Assembly (NCBI RefSeq): GCF_000716435.1
Contig: NZ_JNWO01000007.1
Span: 868,001-932,000 of the forward strand
Length of the DNA: 64,000 nucleotides
DNA from: Streptomyces xylophagus
GTDB lineage: Bacteria > Actinomycetota > Actinomycetes > Streptomycetales > Streptomycetaceae
Direction: 5' to 3'
Shown here: positions 38,300-48,649 of the stretch, in pieces
Numbering within the stretch: position 1 is the stretch's first letter
How the letters are laid out: every line of letters starts with the position of its first letter
Notes under the pieces: model-generated
The model's database searches: none
Told to the model about the DNA's origin: nothing
Seen by the model: the letters and a program-made list of their open reading frames with translations, nothing else
Program-made: the position numbers and the translations under genes

Positions 38300-38303
<4 letters not shown>
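37206..38303 (-). CDS. SAM-dependent methyltransferase, class I
   Basis: The 365-residue protein has a Pro/Gly/Ala-rich, probably disordered N-terminus of about 85 residues. The Rossmann methyltransferase domain follows, with motif I VIHDLGCGTG (132-141) and an acidic motif II in WILHDRDPYLL. The acceptor is unknown. Its ATG overlaps the glycosyltransferase stop by 4 nt and its stop overlaps the flippase-like gene, so the three proteins are translationally coupled. Confidence 0.85.
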
Positions 38304-39990
<1,687 letters not shown>

Positions 39991-40029
39991 TCAGGTCAGA
40001 CGCGCTTGTCGTACGGAATTGAACGGTTC

Positions 40030-41010
40030 TCAGCCGATGTCGGCGTAACGGACACGGTGGCACAGTGCCGGAACCTCCCCGGAGGCGAGCCTCGGCAGCA
40101 GTTCCGGCAACTCCTCGAAGTCGCTCTCCCCGGTGACCAACGCGTCGAGCGCGGGGTCGGCGAGCAGGTCCAGGGCGAGGGCGAGCCGGTCGGCGTAGCT
40201 GCGGTTGGCGCGGTTCGGGGAGACGGTGCCGACCTGGCTGCTGCGGATGACCAGGCGGCGGGAGTGGAAGGCCTCGCCGAGCGGGAGGCTGACCTTCCGG
40301 TCGCCGTACCAGCTCAGTTCGAGGACGGTGCCCTCGGCGCTGAGGAGTTCCAGGGCGCGGGCGAGGCCCTGTTCGGTGGCGCTGGCGTGGACGACGAGGT
40401 CGCAGTCGCCGAGCGCGTCCGCCGGGAGCGCGAAGCCGACTCCCAGCGCCTCGGCGATCTTCGCGCGCGTGGGATCGGCGTCCACCAACTGGACACGTAC
40501 GCCCGGGAAGCGGGCCAGCAGCGCGGCCACCGAGCAGCCGACCATGCCGCCGCCGACCACGGCGATCCGGTCACCGATCAGCGGCCTCGCGTCCCACAGG
40601 GCGTTGACCGCGGTCTCCACGGTCCCGGCGAGGACGGCCCGCCCGGCGGGCACGGAGTCCGGCACCGGTGTCACGGCGCTCGCGGGGACGACGTAGCGCG
40701 TCTGGTGCGGGTAGAGGCAGAAGACGGTACGGCCGAGCAGCGCGGCCGGGCCCTCCTCCACGACCCCCACGTTGAGGTAGCCGTACTTGACCGGACCTGG
40801 GAAGTCGCCCTCTTGGAACGGTCCTCGCATGGTCGCGTGCTGGCTCTCGGGGACGCCCCCGCGGAAGACCAGGGTCTCGGTGCCGCGGCTCACGCCCGAC
40901 CACAGGGAACGGACCAGCACCTCGCCCTCGGCGGGGTCGGGCAGGACGACGTCTCGTATCTCGCCGTGACCGGGTGGACCGATCCAAAACGCCCTCGCGG
41001 TGCGCTTCAT
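40030..41010 (-). CDS. MDR-superfamily zinc-type dehydrogenase/reductase
   Basis: The 326-residue protein has a GroES-like N-terminal domain (DVVLPDPAEGEVLVRSLWSGVSRGTETLVFRG in outline) and a Rossmann domain with IAVVGGGMVGCSVAALLA. The SGVSRGTE segment replaces the catalytic zinc Cys-Gly found in alcohol dehydrogenases, as in BchC-like members, so it may not need zinc. The ATG has AGGAGG 7 nt upstream. It precedes the PTPS-homologue operon on the same strand and is divergent from the phosphatidyltransferase gene. Confidence 0.85.
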   Translation of the reverse strand: MKRTARAFWIGPPGHGEIRDVVLPDPAEGEVLVRSLWSGVSRGTETLVFRGGVPESQHATMRGPFQEGDFPGPVKYGYLNVGVVEEGPAALLGRTVFCLYPHQTRYVVPASAVTPVPDSVPAGRAVLAGTVETAVNALWDARPLIGDRIAVVGGGMVGCSVAALLARFPGVRVQLVDADPTRAKIAEALGVGFALPADALGDCDLVVHASATEQGLARALELLSAEGTVLELSWYGDRKVSLPLGEAFHSRRLVIRSSQVGTVSPNRANRSYADRLALALDLLADPALDALVTGESDFEELPELLPRLASGEVPALCHRVRYADIG

Positions 41011-41115
41011 CGGATTCCTCCTGAACGATCGGGAAGCTGTTCACGTACGGGTAACCACAGGCCGCGCACAGTACGCGGCGTTGATCGACTCTGTCATACG
41101 GCCGGAGGGTGTGCG

Positions 41116-41886
41116 GTGGCCCTGAACAACACATACGAAGCAAGGCTGGTCCAGCAGGAGACCGCTGTGGGAGCGGGCGTTCAGATCCTGTTGCTGGCGT
41201 TGCTCGGCACGGCGATCGGAATGGGGCCGGCCGGCTGGCTGACCGGCCTGGCATTCGCGATCGCCACCTGGGCCGTGCTCTCCAAGGCGCTGCACCGGAC
41301 CCGGACCCGTTCCTTCGGCCCGGCCAACCGGGTCACCCTCGGCCGGGCCATCCTGGTCGGCGGGGTGACCGCGCTGGTCGCGGACTCCTTCGAGAGCTCG
41401 CCGCCGGTCACCCTGCTGGTCGGCCTGACGGCGGTGGCCCTGATCCTGGACGGCGTCGACGGCAAGGTCGCCCGGCGCACGAACACTTCCACCGCGCTGG
41501 GGGCGCGCTTCGACATGGAGGTCGACGCGTTCCTGATCCTCGTCCTCAGCGTGTACGTCTCGACACAGCTCGGCCCGTGGGTCCTGCTGATCGGCGGCAT
41601 GCGCTACGCGTTCGTCGCCGCCGCCCGCGTCTGGCTGTGGCTGAACGCCCCGCTGCCGCCGAGCACGGCCCGCAAGACGGTCGCCGCCACCCAGGGCATC
41701 CTGCTCCTCCTCGCGGGCGCGGACCTGTTGCCGCACACGGCCAACATCGGCGTCGTCGCGCTCGCGCTGGGCACCCTGGTGTGGTCCTTCGGCCGCGACA
41801 TCCTGTGGCTGTGGCGCACCTCCCGCACCTCCCTCGTCGAGGAGATCCCGGCCGAGGAGAAGGTCCTCGAACTGGTCTCGCAGTAG
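41116..41886 (+). CDS. CDP-alcohol phosphatidyltransferase family protein
   Basis: The 256-residue membrane protein carries a perfect CDP-alcohol phosphotransferase motif: D112-x2-D115-G116-x2-A119-R120-x8-G129-x3-D133-x3-D137 (LDGVDGKVARRTN...GARFDMEVDAF). About six hydrophobic segments surround it. Such enzymes join a CDP-linked lipid or alcohol to a hydroxyl acceptor. The GTG at 41116 follows GGAGGG by 6 nt. It is divergent from the reductase gene and close to glycosyltransferase, methyltransferase and flippase-like genes, which suggests a lipid-linked product. Confidence 0.88.
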   Translation: MALNNTYEARLVQQETAVGAGVQILLLALLGTAIGMGPAGWLTGLAFAIATWAVLSKALHRTRTRSFGPANRVTLGRAILVGGVTALVADSFESSPPVTLLVGLTAVALILDGVDGKVARRTNTSTALGARFDMEVDAFLILVLSVYVSTQLGPWVLLIGGMRYAFVAAARVWLWLNAPLPPSTARKTVAATQGILLLLAGADLLPHTANIGVVALALGTLVWSFGRDILWLWRTSRTSLVEEIPAEEKVLELVSQ

Positions 41887-41907
41887 AGGCAGTTGGCACG
41901 CTCACGC

Positions 41908-41948
41908 CGAAAGGGCCCGGACCACCAGGTGGTGGATCCGGGCCCTTC
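41908..41948. terminator. Bidirectional terminator hairpin
   Basis: Arms AAGGGCCCGGA-CCACC and GGTGG-ATCCGGGCCCTT pair around AGGT, with an A/T-ended base. It lies between the convergent phosphatidyltransferase and YcnI genes. Confidence 0.8.
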
Positions 41949-41967
41949 GGCTTGCGGGGCTACGGGG

Positions 41968-42711
41968 TTACGACCGCGGGGACCGGCTGCGCACGACCGC
42001 GAACGCGCCGGCCGCCAGACCCAGTACGCCCACGATCAGGCCGGCGATGCCGAGCCCGCGGGCGGTCGAGTCGCTGCTCGAGCTCGACGAGGAGGCCGAG
42101 GTCGTCTTCGTGTCGGTGGCCGCCGTGGAGGCGGAGGCGGCCGGGGTCTCGTCGCCGTCCTCGCTCTCCTTCGCGGTGAGCTTGAGGACGGGCGCCGGGT
42201 TCTCCGGCTCGTCGGCGCCTGCCGTGGTCTCCTCGATCCAGCGGACGACGTTGCCGTCCGAGTAGGTCTGCAGCGTCTTGAAGGTCAACTGGTCGGTGTC
42301 GTCGGGCAGTTGACCGAAGGCGACGTTGAAGTCCTCGAACTGGCCGGCGCCGATCTTGCCGCCGGTCCAGGTGATCTCGGAGACGGCGTCGGTGATCGTC
42401 CCGTCATCGGTCTTCACCGGCGTCTTGAGCTTGCTGGTGGTGACCTTCGCGGTCCAGCCGTTCTGCGGGGTGACCAGCACGCCGAGGACGGGGTGGTCGG
42501 TGGGCAGATAGACCTGGACCTTGGTGGTGCTCGCCTTGTCCTCCTCGTTGGGGACCCGGAAGGTGATGACCCCGTCCGTGGCTCCCTTGGCGTAGCTCTC
42601 CGGGTGGACGGTCACGTGCGCGGAGGCGACGCCGGCGGCGGCCAGGACTCCGGCGGTGGCGAGCGCGGCGACGGTGCCTGCGCGGCGCAGGGTGGTGCGG
42701 TGTGCGGACAT
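41968..42711 (-). CDS. YcnI-family (DUF1775) copper-binding exported protein
   Basis: The 247-residue protein has a signal peptide ending ASA, so the mature chain begins with His (HVTVHPESY). That N-terminal histidine is the copper ligand in the YcnI mono-histidine-brace family, which also keeps the WIEE region seen here (VVRWIEETT). A long Ser/Thr-rich linker and one C-terminal transmembrane segment with an Arg tail anchor it. It probably handles copper outside the membrane together with the adjacent Met/His-rich membrane protein. Confidence 0.88.
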   Translation of the reverse strand: MSAHRTTLRRAGTVAALATAGVLAAAGVASAHVTVHPESYAKGATDGVITFRVPNEEDKASTTKVQVYLPTDHPVLGVLVTPQNGWTAKVTTSKLKTPVKTDDGTITDAVSEITWTGGKIGAGQFEDFNVAFGQLPDDTDQLTFKTLQTYSDGNVVRWIEETTAGADEPENPAPVLKLTAKESEDGDETPAASASTAATDTKTTSASSSSSSSDSTARGLGIAGLIVGVLGLAAGAFAVVRSRSPRS

Positions 42712-42750
42712 GGTGAAGTGATCTCCGTACGGGAAAAGGAAGTTGGGTGG

Positions 42751-43356
42751 TCAGACCGGGTACGGGATCGGGGCCGGTGGCCCTCTGCGGCTGACCGCGT
42801 GCCGCAGGAGGAGCTGGCGCAGGGGGGCCGCGTCGGCGGCGGCGCGTCCGGACCGGCGGGCGGTGCGGGCGGGCAACGGGGCGGGGGCGTCCCGCCACCA
42901 GGCGACCAGTCCCGGCACGAAGGCGACGGCCCAGCGCAGCAGCGACCACAGCGCGGCCTCACCGCGCCGCAGCCACCAGGCCGCGACGAGCGCGGCGACG
43001 ACATGGGCGGCCACGGCGTGCGGGGTCATCGCCTGCGTCTGCCGCATGGGCGCCATGGTGTGCCCCGACATGTGCGCCATCCCGGCCATCGCCATCCCGG
43101 TCCGGGGCCGCGCGAGGTCGAAGCCGAGGTGGAGGCCGGCCTGAGTGGCGAGCATGGCGGCACCGATGCCGGGCATGGACCGTTCCCGTCCGCCGAGCAG
43201 CCACCCCATGCCGAACACGACGAGGAACCCGGCGCCGTCCGCCCACAGCGGGGGCGTCGCGCCGGTGGCGAGCCCGTGCCCGGCGGCAGCCAGCAGCACA
43301 CACACCGCGGCGAACACCGCGGCGCGCAGGCTCCGTACCGCCGGGGATGCGCTCAT
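42751..43356 (-). CDS. Met/His-rich integral membrane protein (DUF5134-like)
   Basis: The 201-residue protein has several hydrophobic segments and a loop MAMAGMAHMSGHTMAPM rich in Met and His, a pattern typical of Cu(I) binding. ATG 43356 is preceded by GGGAGGA; the longer frame to 43422 has no ribosome site. It is 39 nt upstream of the YcnI gene on the same strand, so a copper-related role for the pair is likely. The family assignment is from memory of the usual YcnI neighbourhood in streptomycetes. Confidence 0.7.
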   Translation of the reverse strand: MSASPAVRSLRAAVFAAVCVLLAAAGHGLATGATPPLWADGAGFLVVFGMGWLLGGRERSMPGIGAAMLATQAGLHLGFDLARPRTGMAMAGMAHMSGHTMAPMRQTQAMTPHAVAAHVVAALVAAWWLRRGEAALWSLLRWAVAFVPGLVAWWRDAPAPLPARTARRSGRAAADAAPLRQLLLRHAVSRRGPPAPIPYPV

Positions 43357-43502
43357 GGTGACGGATCCTCCCACGGGCCGCTGCCGCCGTAGCCGTCGAT
43401 GGCGGTTTAGGGGGCAGCTCATATCTGGTTCATGGCTTGGTACGGGGGTGGCGCGTGGGGCGTTCAGTCGGGGTGGGGGAACTCATGCGGGCATGCGTTG
43501 AT

Positions 43503-44717
43503 TTACCGGGACTTTCCGCGCGGCAACAACCCGATCGCCGCTGCCGGTACGGCGGCCAGCACCAGCCACGGCATGGCGGCCGGCAGCCCGGTGTCGAGAA
43601 GGGTGCCGGTGGCCGCGCTGCCGAGGAGGACGATCAGTCCGGAGGCGGAGGACAGCGCGCCGGTGTAGAGGCCGAGGCGGTCGGGTTCGGCGAGGTCCGG
43701 GATCCAGGCGCGGGCGACGGGGGCGATGAGCATCTGGCCGAGGGTGAGCAGGACGACGAGGACGGTCGCGGGCAACAGCCCGGCGGTGCCGGTCAGTTGG
43801 GCGGGACGTGCCACCGCCACGGCCGTGAACCCTACGGCGATCAGCAGCAGCCCGGCCGCCATGGACCGGCGTGGATCGAGCCGCTCCCCCGCCCACACTG
43901 TGACCGGCAGCTGCGCGGTCACCACCAGCAGCGAGGACAACGCGAACAGCCAGGCCAGCGGCGCCTGCGAACCGGTCGCGCGCTCGACCTCTTCGGGGAG
44001 GGCGAGATAGAGCTGGTTGTACGCGAGGAGATAGGCGCCGTAGGCACAACACAGCGCCAGGAAGGGCCGGTTGCGCACGAGGGTCCGCATGCCGCCCTTC
44101 CGGGTGATCCGCGCCCGTCCGGGGATGTGCTGCGGCAGCAACCACGCATGGCCGGCGAGAACGAGCACGAACACTCCGGCTCCGGCAAGACAGGTCACCC
44201 TGAAGTCCACCGCGAGGAGCAGCGCACCGAGCAACGGCCCGACGAACGCCCCGACTTGGCCCGCGACGGTGAACAGCGCGAGCACCCGCGTCCGTTCACC
44301 CCCGCCCTTCTCCTCCCACGCGACCGCCTGCCGCGCGACCTCGGACTCCACGGCCGGTGAGAACAGCGCGGCGGCGAACCCGATGAGCAGGACCGCCCCG
44401 ACGACGGCCCAGGTCCGTTCGGCGTACCCGAGCCAGCCGAACCCGGCGATCCGCAGCACGCACCCCGCGAGCACCACGGGCCGTACGCCGTACCGGTCTG
44501 CGAGCGCCCCGCCGACCACGAACAGCCCCTGCTGGCTGAAGGTGCGCAGCCCGAGCACCAGCCCGACGAGCCAGCCCGCCATGCCGATCACGTCCGCCAG
44601 GTGTTCGGCGAGGAACGGCAGGACAGCGAAGAAGCCGATGTTGAAGGCGAGTTGAGTGAGGATCAGCAACCGGAGCAGCGGGGAGAGAGGGGTTCGCGCG
44701 AGGGCCACGGAGGTCAT
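43503..44717 (-). CDS. MFS transporter
   Basis: The 404-residue protein has about twelve hydrophobic segments and the loop motif GGALADRYGVRPVVL. It resembles exporters of the DHA1 type. Its ATG overlaps the stop of the fused ABC permease gene by 4 nt, so it is co-translated with an oligopeptide-type ABC importer. Export of a chelator and re-import by the ABC system is one reading, but nothing in the sequence identifies the substrate. Confidence 0.83.
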   Translation of the reverse strand: MTSVALARTPLSPLLRLLILTQLAFNIGFFAVLPFLAEHLADVIGMAGWLVGLVLGLRTFSQQGLFVVGGALADRYGVRPVVLAGCVLRIAGFGWLGYAERTWAVVGAVLLIGFAAALFSPAVESEVARQAVAWEEKGGGERTRVLALFTVAGQVGAFVGPLLGALLLAVDFRVTCLAGAGVFVLVLAGHAWLLPQHIPGRARITRKGGMRTLVRNRPFLALCCAYGAYLLAYNQLYLALPEEVERATGSQAPLAWLFALSSLLVVTAQLPVTVWAGERLDPRRSMAAGLLLIAVGFTAVAVARPAQLTGTAGLLPATVLVVLLTLGQMLIAPVARAWIPDLAEPDRLGLYTGALSSASGLIVLLGSAATGTLLDTGLPAAMPWLVLAAVPAAAIGLLPRGKSR

Positions 44718-46462
44718 CGGGCGGCCAACTCCCTTTGCCTGCCAGCTCTGTTGACTGGGGCGACTCGCAGGCCTCCGGCCGCCGTCACCGCGAGCGCGCC
44801 CAGCAGGGCGAGGACGGCGGCGGGGGCGAGGACGGCCCAGGGGGCGCGTTCGGCGTAGGGCTGGTTCTCGGCGAGGAGGAGGCCCCATTCCGGGGAGGGG
44901 GGTTGGGCGCCGAGGCCGAGGAAGCCGAGCGAGGCGAGGGCGAGGGCGACACCGGGCAGCCGGAGCAGGGCGTGGCGGGTGACGGGTGGCAGGACGGCGG
45001 GCAGCAGTTCGTGGCGCAGGATGTGCCAACGGCCCGCGCCCAGGCCCCGGGTGGCGGTCACGTGCAGGGTGGCGCGTTCCTGCCGCAGCAGCGCGGAGGT
45101 GTGTGCGGCGAGCGGGGTCCAGGCGAGGGCGGCCACGGCGAGGGTGGGCGTACCGCTGCCGTTTCCGGCCACGGCGGCGACCAACAGCGCGGCGAGGACC
45201 GGCGGTACGGCGTTCACCGTGTCGACGAGCGGCCCGGACACCCGGGGCAGCAGCCCGAGCAGAACGCCGGTACCGAGCGCGACGGCACTGATCGCGAGGG
45301 CGAGCAGCAGGGTGTCGACGGCACCGTGGGCGACCCGCGCGAGGAGATCCCGGCCGAGCGCGTCGGTGCCGAACGGATGGGCCCAGGTGGGCTGTTGGAG
45401 ACGCAGACGGGTGTTGAGGGCGAGGGGGTCGCGGGGCAGCCCGAGTGCGACGACTCCCAGGAGCAGGGAGCCGTAGACAACGGGCAGGGTCCGTCGGGCA
45501 GTTGGGGCGGGGCCGTGGAGGGACGGGAGGGCGCCGGAACGAAGTGCGGGGCCGACGAGGAGGCGGGTCGCGAGGCGGGAGAGTCCGGCGGCGACGGCGG
45601 CGAGCAGGAGGAGGGCGAGGGTGCCGGCCTGGAGGACGGGCAGGTCCTGGGCCAGGGCGGCCTGGAGAGTAGTGCGGCCGAGTCCGGGGATGTCGAAGAT
45701 CTGCTCGACGGCGACGGCCCCGCCGGTCAGCCCGACGACGAACAACCCCATGTTCGGCAACAGCCCGGGCAGACAACGGCGTACGGCCTGCCGCGCGACG
45801 GTCCGCTCCGGCAGCCCCCGCGCGGCGGCGGCCCGCGCCCACGGCTCGGCGAACGCACCGGGCAGCAGATCGTCGAGCAGCCGCCCGAGCACGGCCCCGG
45901 CGGGCAGCCCGAGCGCGAGCGCGGGCAGCACGATCCAGCGCGGCCCGTACCAGCCGAGGGCGGGCAGCCAGCCGAGCTGCACACCGACGACGGTGGCCAG
46001 CACGGACGCGGTGAGGAACTCGGGGAGCGCGGCGAGCACGGCGGAGCCGGAGCCGCCCGGTCGCGACGCCTCGGCTCCGCCCCGCCACAACGTGCGGGCG
46101 CACACCAACCCGGCGGTGCCGAAGGCCACCACCAGCGCCGCGCCCATCAACAGCAGGGACGCGCCCAGTGCTTGGAGCACCCCGGGCATGACCGCGTCCC
46201 CGGAGATCCACGACCGCCCGGCATCCCCGCGCGGCAGCCCGCCGAGCCACTGCCCGAGCAACCGCAACGGACCGTCCTCCAGGCCGAGTTGGGCGCGGAC
46301 GGCGGCGAGCACCGCGGGATCGGGGTCACGTTCCGCCGACCGCGCCTTGAGGACGGTGAGTGCCGGGTCGGTGCGGGAGAGCCAGGGCAGCAGGCCCACG
46401 GCGCACACCAGGGCGGCCGCGAGGAAGGCGCGCCACAGGAGTGTGGCCGTGCGGTGCGGCAT
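44714..46462 (-). CDS. ABC transporter permease, two Dpp/Opp-type permease domains fused
   Basis: The 582-residue protein contains a DppB-like half (about 1-310; permease loop RAAAARGLPERTVARQAVRR) and a DppC-like half (about 325-575; start GTDALGRDLLARVAHGAVDT, loop TATRGLGAGRWHILRHELLPA). Both permease subunits of an oligopeptide/nickel-type importer are thus in one chain. The ATG is 3 nt from the stop of the solute-binding lipoprotein gene. No ATP-binding subunit gene lies in the operon or window. Confidence 0.87.
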   Translation of the reverse strand: MPHRTATLLWRAFLAAALVCAVGLLPWLSRTDPALTVLKARSAERDPDPAVLAAVRAQLGLEDGPLRLLGQWLGGLPRGDAGRSWISGDAVMPGVLQALGASLLLMGAALVVAFGTAGLVCARTLWRGGAEASRPGGSGSAVLAALPEFLTASVLATVVGVQLGWLPALGWYGPRWIVLPALALGLPAGAVLGRLLDDLLPGAFAEPWARAAAARGLPERTVARQAVRRCLPGLLPNMGLFVVGLTGGAVAVEQIFDIPGLGRTTLQAALAQDLPVLQAGTLALLLLAAVAAGLSRLATRLLVGPALRSGALPSLHGPAPTARRTLPVVYGSLLLGVVALGLPRDPLALNTRLRLQQPTWAHPFGTDALGRDLLARVAHGAVDTLLLALAISAVALGTGVLLGLLPRVSGPLVDTVNAVPPVLAALLVAAVAGNGSGTPTLAVAALAWTPLAAHTSALLRQERATLHVTATRGLGAGRWHILRHELLPAVLPPVTRHALLRLPGVALALASLGFLGLGAQPPSPEWGLLLAENQPYAERAPWAVLAPAAVLALLGALAVTAAGGLRVAPVNRAGRQRELAAR

Positions 46463-46465
46463 GGT

Positions 46466-47956
46466 TCAGCGCCGGGTTCCGGTGCCGACGAGGGTGCGCT
46501 CGTACGGGTCGAGGAGCACGCCCTTGACGGAGGTACTGACGCCGGTGACGACCCGCTGGTGGACAAGCGGCACGACGGCGTCCGTGCCGAGGATCTGGGC
46601 CTCGGCCGCCATCGCCGCACTCTGGCGTGCGGAGGTGTCGGCGGTGCGCTGCGCCTTCGCGACGGCCCGGTCGACGTCCTTGTCGCAGAGCAGGGCGAGG
46701 TTGTAGCCGCCGTCACAGGTGTAGTCACTGGCGAGCACGGCGACCGGATCGCCGGTGTCCACCAGGGTGTTGCGGGCGACGACGAACGCGTCGAACTTCC
46801 CGGCCAGGGCGTCGCTCTCGATCCGCGAGTACTCGCGCACCTCCAACTCGACCTTGAATCCGGCCTGTTCCAGCTGCTGCTTCAACACCTGTGCGGCTTC
46901 GGGGAGTTCGGGCCGGTTGTCGTACGTCGCCAGGGTGATCGTCGTCCCGTCCGGCGCCGCAGCCTTCGCCCGCCCGACCGGTTGCTCGCGTTTGCCGGCG
47001 GCCCAGGTGACGGCGGGGCCGTAGATGCCCGTACCGGCGTCGGCGTGGCCTTCGTAGACGCCCTTGGCGAGTGCGGAGGTGTCGACGGCCTCGCGGGCGG
47101 CGGCGCGGAGCTTCGGGTCCTTGAACGGCCCTGTCCTGGTGTTGAGTTGGAGGCTCGTGGTACGGGTGGTGGCGGTCTCGCGGCGGGTGGCCGCGTCGAG
47201 GCCGACGGCCTGGGCGACGGGTATCGCCTCCGCCATGTCTACCTGTCCGGTGCGCAGGGCGTTGGTGCGGGCGGTGCCGTCCGCGATGAACCGTGCGTCG
47301 ATGCCCGAGGCCTGCGCGAGACCGCCCCAGTAGTCGTCGAAGCGGTCGAGGGTGGCCGCCGTGGAGCCGGTGACCTTCGTCAGTTCGAAGGGACCGGTGG
47401 CGGTGCCGACCGGGTCGACGCGGCCCTTCTCGTCGTACGCCTTCGGGGAGAGGACGGCGAGAGCGGGACCGGCCAGCCTCAACGGCATTACGGGATCAGG
47501 GGAGTTGGTGGTGACGCGTACGCGGTCGCCGCCCGCGGACTCCGCGGTGAGGGTGACGCCGGAGAGCGCGGCGGGGGCGGACTTCGCCTCGGTGGCGTGG
47601 GTGAGGGCGGCGGCCACGCGGGCCGGGGTGACCTCGGTGCCGTCCTGGAAGGTCGCCTCGCGCAGGGTGAACAGCCAGCTGCGGTCGCCCTCGCGTTGCC
47701 AGGAACGGGCGAGCGCGGGGGCGGCGGCGCCGTTGGCGTCCAGCGAGGTCAGACCTTCGGTGACGCCGAGGCGGCTGAGGAGGGTGGCGTCGGCGCCGTA
47801 CGGGGAGAGGTTCTCGGCGGGCGGGAACGCGAGGGCGACGCGCAGCCGGGAGCCGGACTTCGCCTCACCGGACGGGTCGTCGGCACCCCCGGAGGCGAAG
47901 CAGCCGGTCAGGGCCGGGGCCAGGAGGAGAGCGAGCAGGAGTCGAAAACGGTGCAC
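46466..47956 (-). CDS. ABC transporter solute-binding lipoprotein, family 5 (OppA/NikA-like)
   Basis: The 496-residue protein has a short signal with lipobox LTGC. It then has the family-5 pattern LAFPPAENLSPYGADATLLSR, WLFTLREATFQDGTEVTPARV and NTRTGPFKDPKLRAAAREAVD. Family members bind peptides, nickel or metal-chelator complexes. The GTG start at 47956 follows the GNAT stop by 7 nt. Downstream is the fused permease, so the two make one importer. Confidence 0.9.
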   Translation of the reverse strand: MHRFRLLLALLLAPALTGCFASGGADDPSGEAKSGSRLRVALAFPPAENLSPYGADATLLSRLGVTEGLTSLDANGAAAPALARSWQREGDRSWLFTLREATFQDGTEVTPARVAAALTHATEAKSAPAALSGVTLTAESAGGDRVRVTTNSPDPVMPLRLAGPALAVLSPKAYDEKGRVDPVGTATGPFELTKVTGSTAATLDRFDDYWGGLAQASGIDARFIADGTARTNALRTGQVDMAEAIPVAQAVGLDAATRRETATTRTTSLQLNTRTGPFKDPKLRAAAREAVDTSALAKGVYEGHADAGTGIYGPAVTWAAGKREQPVGRAKAAAPDGTTITLATYDNRPELPEAAQVLKQQLEQAGFKVELEVREYSRIESDALAGKFDAFVVARNTLVDTGDPVAVLASDYTCDGGYNLALLCDKDVDRAVAKAQRTADTSARQSAAMAAEAQILGTDAVVPLVHQRVVTGVSTSVKGVLLDPYERTLVGTGTRR

Positions 47957-47963
47957 GGTGCGT

Positions 47964-48506
47964 CTACCGCCCCATCGGTATCTCGAAGTGGATGATCCCC
48001 TGGCCGCCGCCCGGTTCCTCGCGCTCGTCGAGCACGACCTTGCCGAGCGACCGCCAGAAGGACTCGGCACCCGGCACCGCCGGATCCGTGTGCAGATATA
48101 CGGCGCGGTAGTGGCCGTCGGCGGCGGCGAACGCGAGTAGCTCGCCGACCAGGCGTCGGGCGAGGCCACGGCGGCGGTGGTCGGGGCGGACGTAGATCCG
48201 GCGCAGTTGGGCGGTCTCGCCGGAGGGGTAACGCTCGGCGAGCCGGCGCGGGTTCGGCGGGTGGGCCGGGGCACGGGAGTCGAGGGCACCGGTGGCGACG
48301 ACGGCGTCGTCGGCGGGGTCGAGCGCGACCAGGAGGGTGTGGCGGGAGGGGGCGAGGTAGGCGGCGGCCGGGTCGATGATGTCGCCGTGCCAGCGGGGCA
48401 CGTACCCGGTGGTGAAGTCGCGGTAGACGGTGTCGAGCATCACGGCACGCGCACCGTCGAGGTCGTTTGGGCCCGCCGCCCTGATGCAGTAATCAAGCAC
48501 TTGCAC
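47964..48506 (-). CDS. GNAT-family N-acetyltransferase
   Basis: The protein of about 180 residues has the acetyl-CoA binding pattern AQLRRIYVRPDHRRRGLARRLVGELLAFA (quoted in outline as RRIYVRPDHRRRGLARRLV) and a C-terminal YLHTDPAVPGAESFWRSLG. The acceptor is unknown. The start is uncertain. GTG 48506 or 48500 is favoured because a TATGAT -10-like hexamer ends about 7 nt before it, suggesting a leaderless message; the frame is open to 48551. It is the first gene of the ABC/MFS operon. Confidence 0.78.
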   Translation of the reverse strand: MQVLDYCIRAAGPNDLDGARAVMLDTVYRDFTTGYVPRWHGDIIDPAAAYLAPSRHTLLVALDPADDAVVATGALDSRAPAHPPNPRRLAERYPSGETAQLRRIYVRPDHRRRGLARRLVGELLAFAAADGHYRAVYLHTDPAVPGAESFWRSLGKVVLDEREEPGGGQGIIHFEIPMGR

Positions 48507-48609
48507 ATCATATGCATTAAGACTCCGGTCCTTGATCGTCACGGCGAGCACCCCCGATGGCCGCTCCCGATTTGACAGCCCTGCGGCCGACCCCTAAAAC
48601 CTAGCCACA

Positions 48610-48624
48610 TGACATTCATTTTCA
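48610..48624. promoter_or_regulatory. Zur-type box upstream of the CooC-like gene
   Basis: TGACATTCATTTTCA fits the TGA-N9-TCA layout of Fur/Zur boxes. The surrounding CATGACATTCATTTTCA differs from the Streptomyces Zur consensus CATGAAAATCATTTTCA at only two positions. It ends 26 nt before the CooC-like start, where it would block the promoter, and lies 104 nt from the divergent GNAT start. Confidence 0.7.
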
Positions 48625-48649
48625 AAACTGCGATTGCGGCGGACCGGTA

